Assembly: GCF_049274025.1 (NCBI RefSeq) | Contig: NZ_JBASRV010000041.1 | DNA from: Miniphocaeibacter sp012841535 | GTDB taxonomy: Bacteria > Bacillota > Clostridia > Tissierellales > Peptoniphilaceae | Direction: 5' to 3' (one strand) | Length of the DNA: 25,878 nucleotides | In this document: one piece after another, positions 23,285-25,878 of the stretch | Layout: each line of letters begins with the position of its first letter | Numbering within the stretch: the first letter of the stretch is position 1 | Notes under the pieces: generated by a model | Database searches by the model: none | What the model was told of the DNA's origin: nothing | The model's input: the letters and a program-made list of their open reading frames with translations, nothing else | Position numbers and translations under genes: made by a program

Positions 23285-24086
23285 TATTATTGTAGTTAGA
23301 GGTGGTGGAGATGTAGCCACTGGAGTAATTCAAAAACTTCACAGAACAGGATTTAGGGTTTTGGTACTGGAAATAGAAAAACCTACGGCAATTAGAAGAA
23401 CTGTAGCAGTATCTAGTTGTATATACACAAATGAATATAAGGTAGAGGATATTATAGCAGTAAAATGTGACACAGAATTAGATATTTATTTAGCTTGGGA
23501 AAATAATAAGGTTCCAGTAGTTGTAGATCCAGAAGGGGAATTTGTAAATATTTTCAAACCTAAATATATAATAGATGCAATTATAGCAAAGAAAAATATT
23601 GACTTTGATAAATTTAATGCTTTTGGTAAAATAGCCTTAGGACCAGGCTTTGAAGCAGGAAAAGATGCAGATATAGTTATAGAAACTAATAGAGGACATA
23701 ATTTAGGTAGACTAATATTTAAAGGTTTCGCTGCAGAAAACACTGGAAGTCCAGGGAATATTAGTGGGAGAACCTTAGAAAGAGTAATATATTCTGAATT
23801 TGAAGGTAAAATCAAACATATAAAAAAAATTGGTGATATTGTTACAGAAAATGAAACTATTGCAACAATAAATGGAAAAGAAGTAAAAAGTAAACTGTCC
23901 GGAGTATTGAGAGGATTAATCTACGATGGATTTGTAGTTACAAAAGGACTAAAAATTGCAGATGTAGATCCACGTAAAGAGGAAATAGATAATTGTTTTA
24001 CAATTTCAGATAAAGCAAGGGCTGTGGGAGGTAACACCTTAGAAGCAGTATTAATTCTTGAAAATAGAAAGAAAGATAGGGGGTAA
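23274..24086 (+). CDS. yqeB: selenium-dependent molybdenum hydroxylase system protein YqeB
   Basis: A 270-residue protein of the YqeB/EF2563 family. It begins with a glycine-rich Rossmann-like motif (IVVRGGGDVATGVIQKLHR), then LEIEKPTAIRRTVAVSSCIY, VPVVVDPEGE, IALGPGFEAGKDADIVIETN, AENTGSPGNISGRTLERV, and a C-terminal KVGDIV-like biotinyl-type fold (IGDIVTENETIATINGKEV), ending GGNTLEAVLIL. YqeB is the most specific genomic marker for SDMH maturation, thought to help install a labile selenium ligand on the molybdenum site. Its presence predicts an orphan selD and an XDH-type hydroxylase elsewhere in the genome. The stop lies two bases before xdhC. Confidence 0.9.
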   Translation: MKNDIIVVRGGGDVATGVIQKLHRTGFRVLVLEIEKPTAIRRTVAVSSCIYTNEYKVEDIIAVKCDTELDIYLAWENNKVPVVVDPEGEFVNIFKPKYIIDAIIAKKNIDFDKFNAFGKIALGPGFEAGKDADIVIETNRGHNLGRLIFKGFAAENTGSPGNISGRTLERVIYSEFEGKIKHIKKIGDIVTENETIATINGKEVKSKLSGVLRGLIYDGFVVTKGLKIADVDPRKEEIDNCFTISDKARAVGGNTLEAVLILENRKKDRG

Positions 24087-24088
24087 GG

Positions 24089-24904
24089 ATGGAAACCCAA
24101 GTTTTAACCAAAATAGCAAATAGAGTAGAAAAGGGAGAAAAAGCAGCTTTAGTAATACTGGAAAACAACTGTGGCTCAGTACCGGGAAGAGAAGGCTCGC
24201 TAATGGGGGTTTTTGAAGATGGCTCAATAGTTGGTACCGTTGGAGGAGGAGCTATTGAATACGACATTATTCAAAGAACTTTGAAAGCGATGGAAAGAAA
24301 TAGAAACTTTAAATTCGATTATTCATTAACAGAGGATGGCGAACTAGAAATGTCTTGTGGTGGACAAACATCAGGCTTTGTTAAAATCTTAGTTCCGAAA
24401 AATAATTTAATAATTTTTGGAGCTGGTCATTGTGCACAAAAACTAGCTAAATTTGCAATAGGCTGTAATTTTAGTGTAACAGTTATAGATGATAGGGAAG
24501 AATTTAAAAATCACCCAGACTTTGAAGGTATTGAAGAATATATTGTTGGTACACCAGAAAAAGTAATAGATAAGCTTAAATTTGATAAAAATTCAACCTT
24601 TATCGTAATTGCCACTAGAGGTCATATGCATGATTTTGAAGCAGCAAAAGCAGTAGTAGAAAAAGATTATAAATATATAGGTATGTTAGGTAGCAGAAAA
24701 AAAGCCCTAGAATTAAAAGAAAAATTAGTAAATGATGGAATAGACAAGGATTTAATCAATAGGATGTACCTACCTATAGGCTTGGATATTTCAAATGGAA
24801 CAGTAGAAGAAATTGGAATATCTATTTTGGGAGAAATATTAAAAGTAAAAAATGAATTAGATGGAAAATCAAGAAGAATAGAAATTGACAAGAATGACCA
24901 ATAA
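24089..24904 (+). CDS. xdhC: XdhC-family molybdenum hydroxylase maturation protein
   Basis: A 271-residue XdhC/CoxI protein. The N-terminal domain has GSVPGREGSLMGVFEDGSIV, GTVGGGAIEYDI and SCGGQTSGFVKI; the C-terminal Rossmann domain has NLIIFGAGHCAQKLAKFA, VIDDREEF, IVIATRGHMHDFEA, YIGMLGSRKK and LPIGLDISNGTVEEIGISI. XdhC binds molybdenum cofactor, promotes its sulfuration and inserts it into xanthine dehydrogenase family enzymes. GGGGGTAAGG precedes the ATG. It is last gene of the operon, ending at a hairpin shared with the convergent ECF gene. Confidence 0.93.
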   Translation: METQVLTKIANRVEKGEKAALVILENNCGSVPGREGSLMGVFEDGSIVGTVGGGAIEYDIIQRTLKAMERNRNFKFDYSLTEDGELEMSCGGQTSGFVKILVPKNNLIIFGAGHCAQKLAKFAIGCNFSVTVIDDREEFKNHPDFEGIEEYIVGTPEKVIDKLKFDKNSTFIVIATRGHMHDFEAAKAVVEKDYKYIGMLGSRKKALELKEKLVNDGIDKDLINRMYLPIGLDISNGTVEEIGISILGEILKVKNELDGKSRRIEIDKNDQ

Positions 24905-24907
24905 TAT

Positions 24908-24942
24908 GAAAAAGGGCTATAGTTTACAAATAGCCCTTTTTT
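24908..24942. terminator. bidirectional terminator
   Basis: GGGCTAT (24914-24920) pairs with ATAGCCC (24930-24936), flanked by A-run and T-run, between xdhC and the ECF gene. The T-run overlaps the stop codon of the minus-strand gene. Confidence 0.85.
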
Positions 24943-25441
24943 ACTTGAGTTTTTTCATTAAAGCTTTTGCTATAATTGGTATTAAAATTAACTGAATAAT
25001 AATTCCTGGCAACCCTGTAACTACAGAACCAGATAACCATATGTAAGGTGGAATTTTTGACATACCTAACATAGTAAAGAGAAGGTAGGATACAATACCA
25101 CCAAAAACTCTTCCAACAACCATAGCTATTATTAAAGATAAAATAATGTTATTTGTTTTCTTATTAATAATTCCAGCAAACAAACCATACCCTAATAGTT
25201 CAAAGGTCATTATATAAAGAGTAGGTATTGGTGGCATATTAGTCAGTAAAAAATTAATTAATGGTAAAATAATTCCGATAATAGCACCATATGCTGGTCC
25301 TAAAACAAGTCCTGCAATTAATACAGGAAGATGCATAGGCAATAATATATTACCAGGAATACCTGTAAGATGAACTAAAGTAGGTAAAATTATACCTATT
25401 GCTAGTAGTAAAGAAGAATAAACTAGTTTTTTTGTTTTCAT
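24941..25441 (-). CDS. ECF transporter substrate-binding (S) component
   Basis: A 166-residue integral membrane protein with five to six hydrophobic helices. The pattern LLPMHLPVLIAGLVLGPAYG followed by GIILPLINFLLTNMPPIPTL and MTFELLGYGLFAGI is typical of the ECF_trnsprt (DUF3816-type) S component. It would pair with the shared EcfA/EcfA'/EcfT energising module, which is not in the window. The substrate (a vitamin or related compound) cannot be assigned. I chose the ATG at 25441, which has GGAGG five bases upstream; an ATG four codons earlier overlaps that site. A TATAAT on the minus strand at 25461-25466 would give a leader of about 15 bases, too short for a riboswitch. Convergent with xdhC. 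Confidence 0.85.
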   Translation of the reverse strand: MKTKKLVYSSLLLAIGIILPTLVHLTGIPGNILLPMHLPVLIAGLVLGPAYGAIIGIILPLINFLLTNMPPIPTLYIMTFELLGYGLFAGIINKKTNNIILSLIIAMVVGRVFGGIVSYLLFTMLGMSKIPPYIWLSGSVVTGLPGIIIQLILIPIIAKALMKKLK

Positions 25442-25675
25442 AAACACCTCCATATAATATATTATACGCCTATTAATTCTTTTGAGAATATCTTTATATA
25501 TTAATTTAGATTTTTTAAAGACAATAAGAAGAAAATATTATAAAATATAAAATAATTATAATTTATTTAAATAAAATAGACAATTTTATAAAGTAATATA
25601 TATTTCTATTAAGAAATAGTGTATTTCATGAGCTTTGAGCGAAATATAAAAAGTTAAAAATAAGTAAAAAAAGAT

Positions 25676-25704
25676 TTGACAATATTAAAAATACTTGATA
25701 ATAT
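25676..25704 (+). promoter_or_regulatory. promoter upstream of a terminator
   Basis: TTGACA (25676-25681), 17 bases, TAATAT (25699-25704). The predicted start, near 25711, falls in the 5' arm of the hairpin at 25710-25733. Confidence 0.55.
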
Positions 25705-25709
25705 AAATA

Positions 25710-25733
25710 GGCACTCAAATGAAGTGCCTTTTT
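25710..25733 (+). terminator. hairpin and T-run between two promoters
   Basis: GGCACT, loop CAAATGA, AGTGCC, then TTTTT. It has the form of an intrinsic terminator but has no gene upstream on the plus strand within 800 bases. Confidence 0.65.
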
Positions 25734-25761
25734 AATTGAAAATAAAAAATAAAAAAAGGTG

Positions 25762-25791
25762 TTGACAAAAAGAAATACCCTATGGTATACT
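25762..25791 (+). promoter_or_regulatory. strong promoter, probably of an rRNA operon
   Basis: TTGACA (25762-25767), 18 bases, TATACT (25786-25791). It is followed by an untranslated A-rich leader to the window's end that lacks a ribosome binding site or start codon and includes AACTTTGAGAAAA, similar to sequences just before 16S rRNA in related bacteria. That a 16S gene follows is inference. Confidence 0.6.
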
Positions 25792-25878
25792 TAAAAAGTT
25801 GTCACAAGAGTGCAACAAGAACCTAGACAAAAGAAAAGTGTAAAAAACTTTGAGAAAAAGTACAACCAAAACAATAAT

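Larger units (their letters stand above)
25442..25878. other. intergenic region without protein genes
   Basis: No reading frame with a start signal on either strand. Beyond the promoters and hairpin listed separately, 25470-25670 is AT-rich DNA with nothing I can recognise; its A/T runs just before the first promoter could act as UP-element-like sequence. Confidence 0.6.

Noticed and set aside
1..25878. CRISPR array, tRNA, prophage, toxin-antitoxin or defence system
   Set aside because: No spaced direct repeats, cloverleaf sequences, phage genes or recognisable defence proteins were found on either strand.

Overview
The window is very AT-rich DNA from a low-GC Gram-positive anaerobe. The evidence is strong AAGGAGG-type ribosome binding sites, frequent TTG starts, a T-box leader, a lipoprotein zinc-binding protein, and gene orders that match Bacillus (metG-tatD-rnmV-ksgA and veg-ispE). 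The selenium/molybdenum hydroxylase accessory genes and the overall codon bias fit Clostridia/Tissierellia (Peptoniphilus- or Anaerococcus-like). That placement is inference, and the genus cannot be fixed from this sequence.

Layout. (1) 1-1592 is a decayed region: two pieces of an ISL3-family transposase facing each other, an unrecognised small broken gene, and AT-rich DNA with no gene. (2) 1593-3263: an IclR-type regulator converging on an alpha/beta hydrolase. (3) 3382-7855: a T-box-controlled housekeeping operon of methionyl-tRNA synthetase, TatD nuclease, RNase M5 and 16S rRNA dimethyltransferase KsgA. (4) 7907-11194: glutaredoxin, homoserine O-acyltransferase MetA (probably acetyl-CoA dependent), a divergent pair of small thiol proteins (DUF1858 and HesB-like), and the MgtE magnesium channel. 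(5) 11205-14163: Veg behind a consensus promoter and a structured leader, then IspE, glutamate racemase and a fumarylacetoacetate-hydrolase-family enzyme. (6) 14221-17093: a zinc uptake module, with a Fur-family regulator (probably Zur) divergent from znuA-znuC-znuB and a candidate 8-1-8 operator between them. (7) 17133-18900 (minus strand): 5-formyltetrahydrofolate cyclo-ligase followed by a CofE-like ligase. (8) 19069-21910: ftsE-ftsX and a secreted coiled-coil M23 peptidase, a cell-division peptidoglycan hydrolysis module. (9) 21994-24904: yqeC, a MocA-like nucleotidyltransferase, yqeB and xdhC, the accessory set for selenium-dependent molybdenum hydroxylases, without the hydroxylase itself. 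(10) 24941-25441 (minus strand): an ECF transporter substrate-binding membrane protein. (11) 25442-25878: no protein gene, but two strong promoters separated by a terminator hairpin; the second probably drives an rRNA or other stable-RNA operon that begins just past the window.

No CRISPR array, tRNA, complete mobile element or defence system is visible. Most of the window is core genome. The parts most worth a second look are the veg leader RNA, the zur/znu operator, the folate/CofE-like pair, the hydroxylase maturation operon and the promoter-terminator-promoter arrangement at the right edge.
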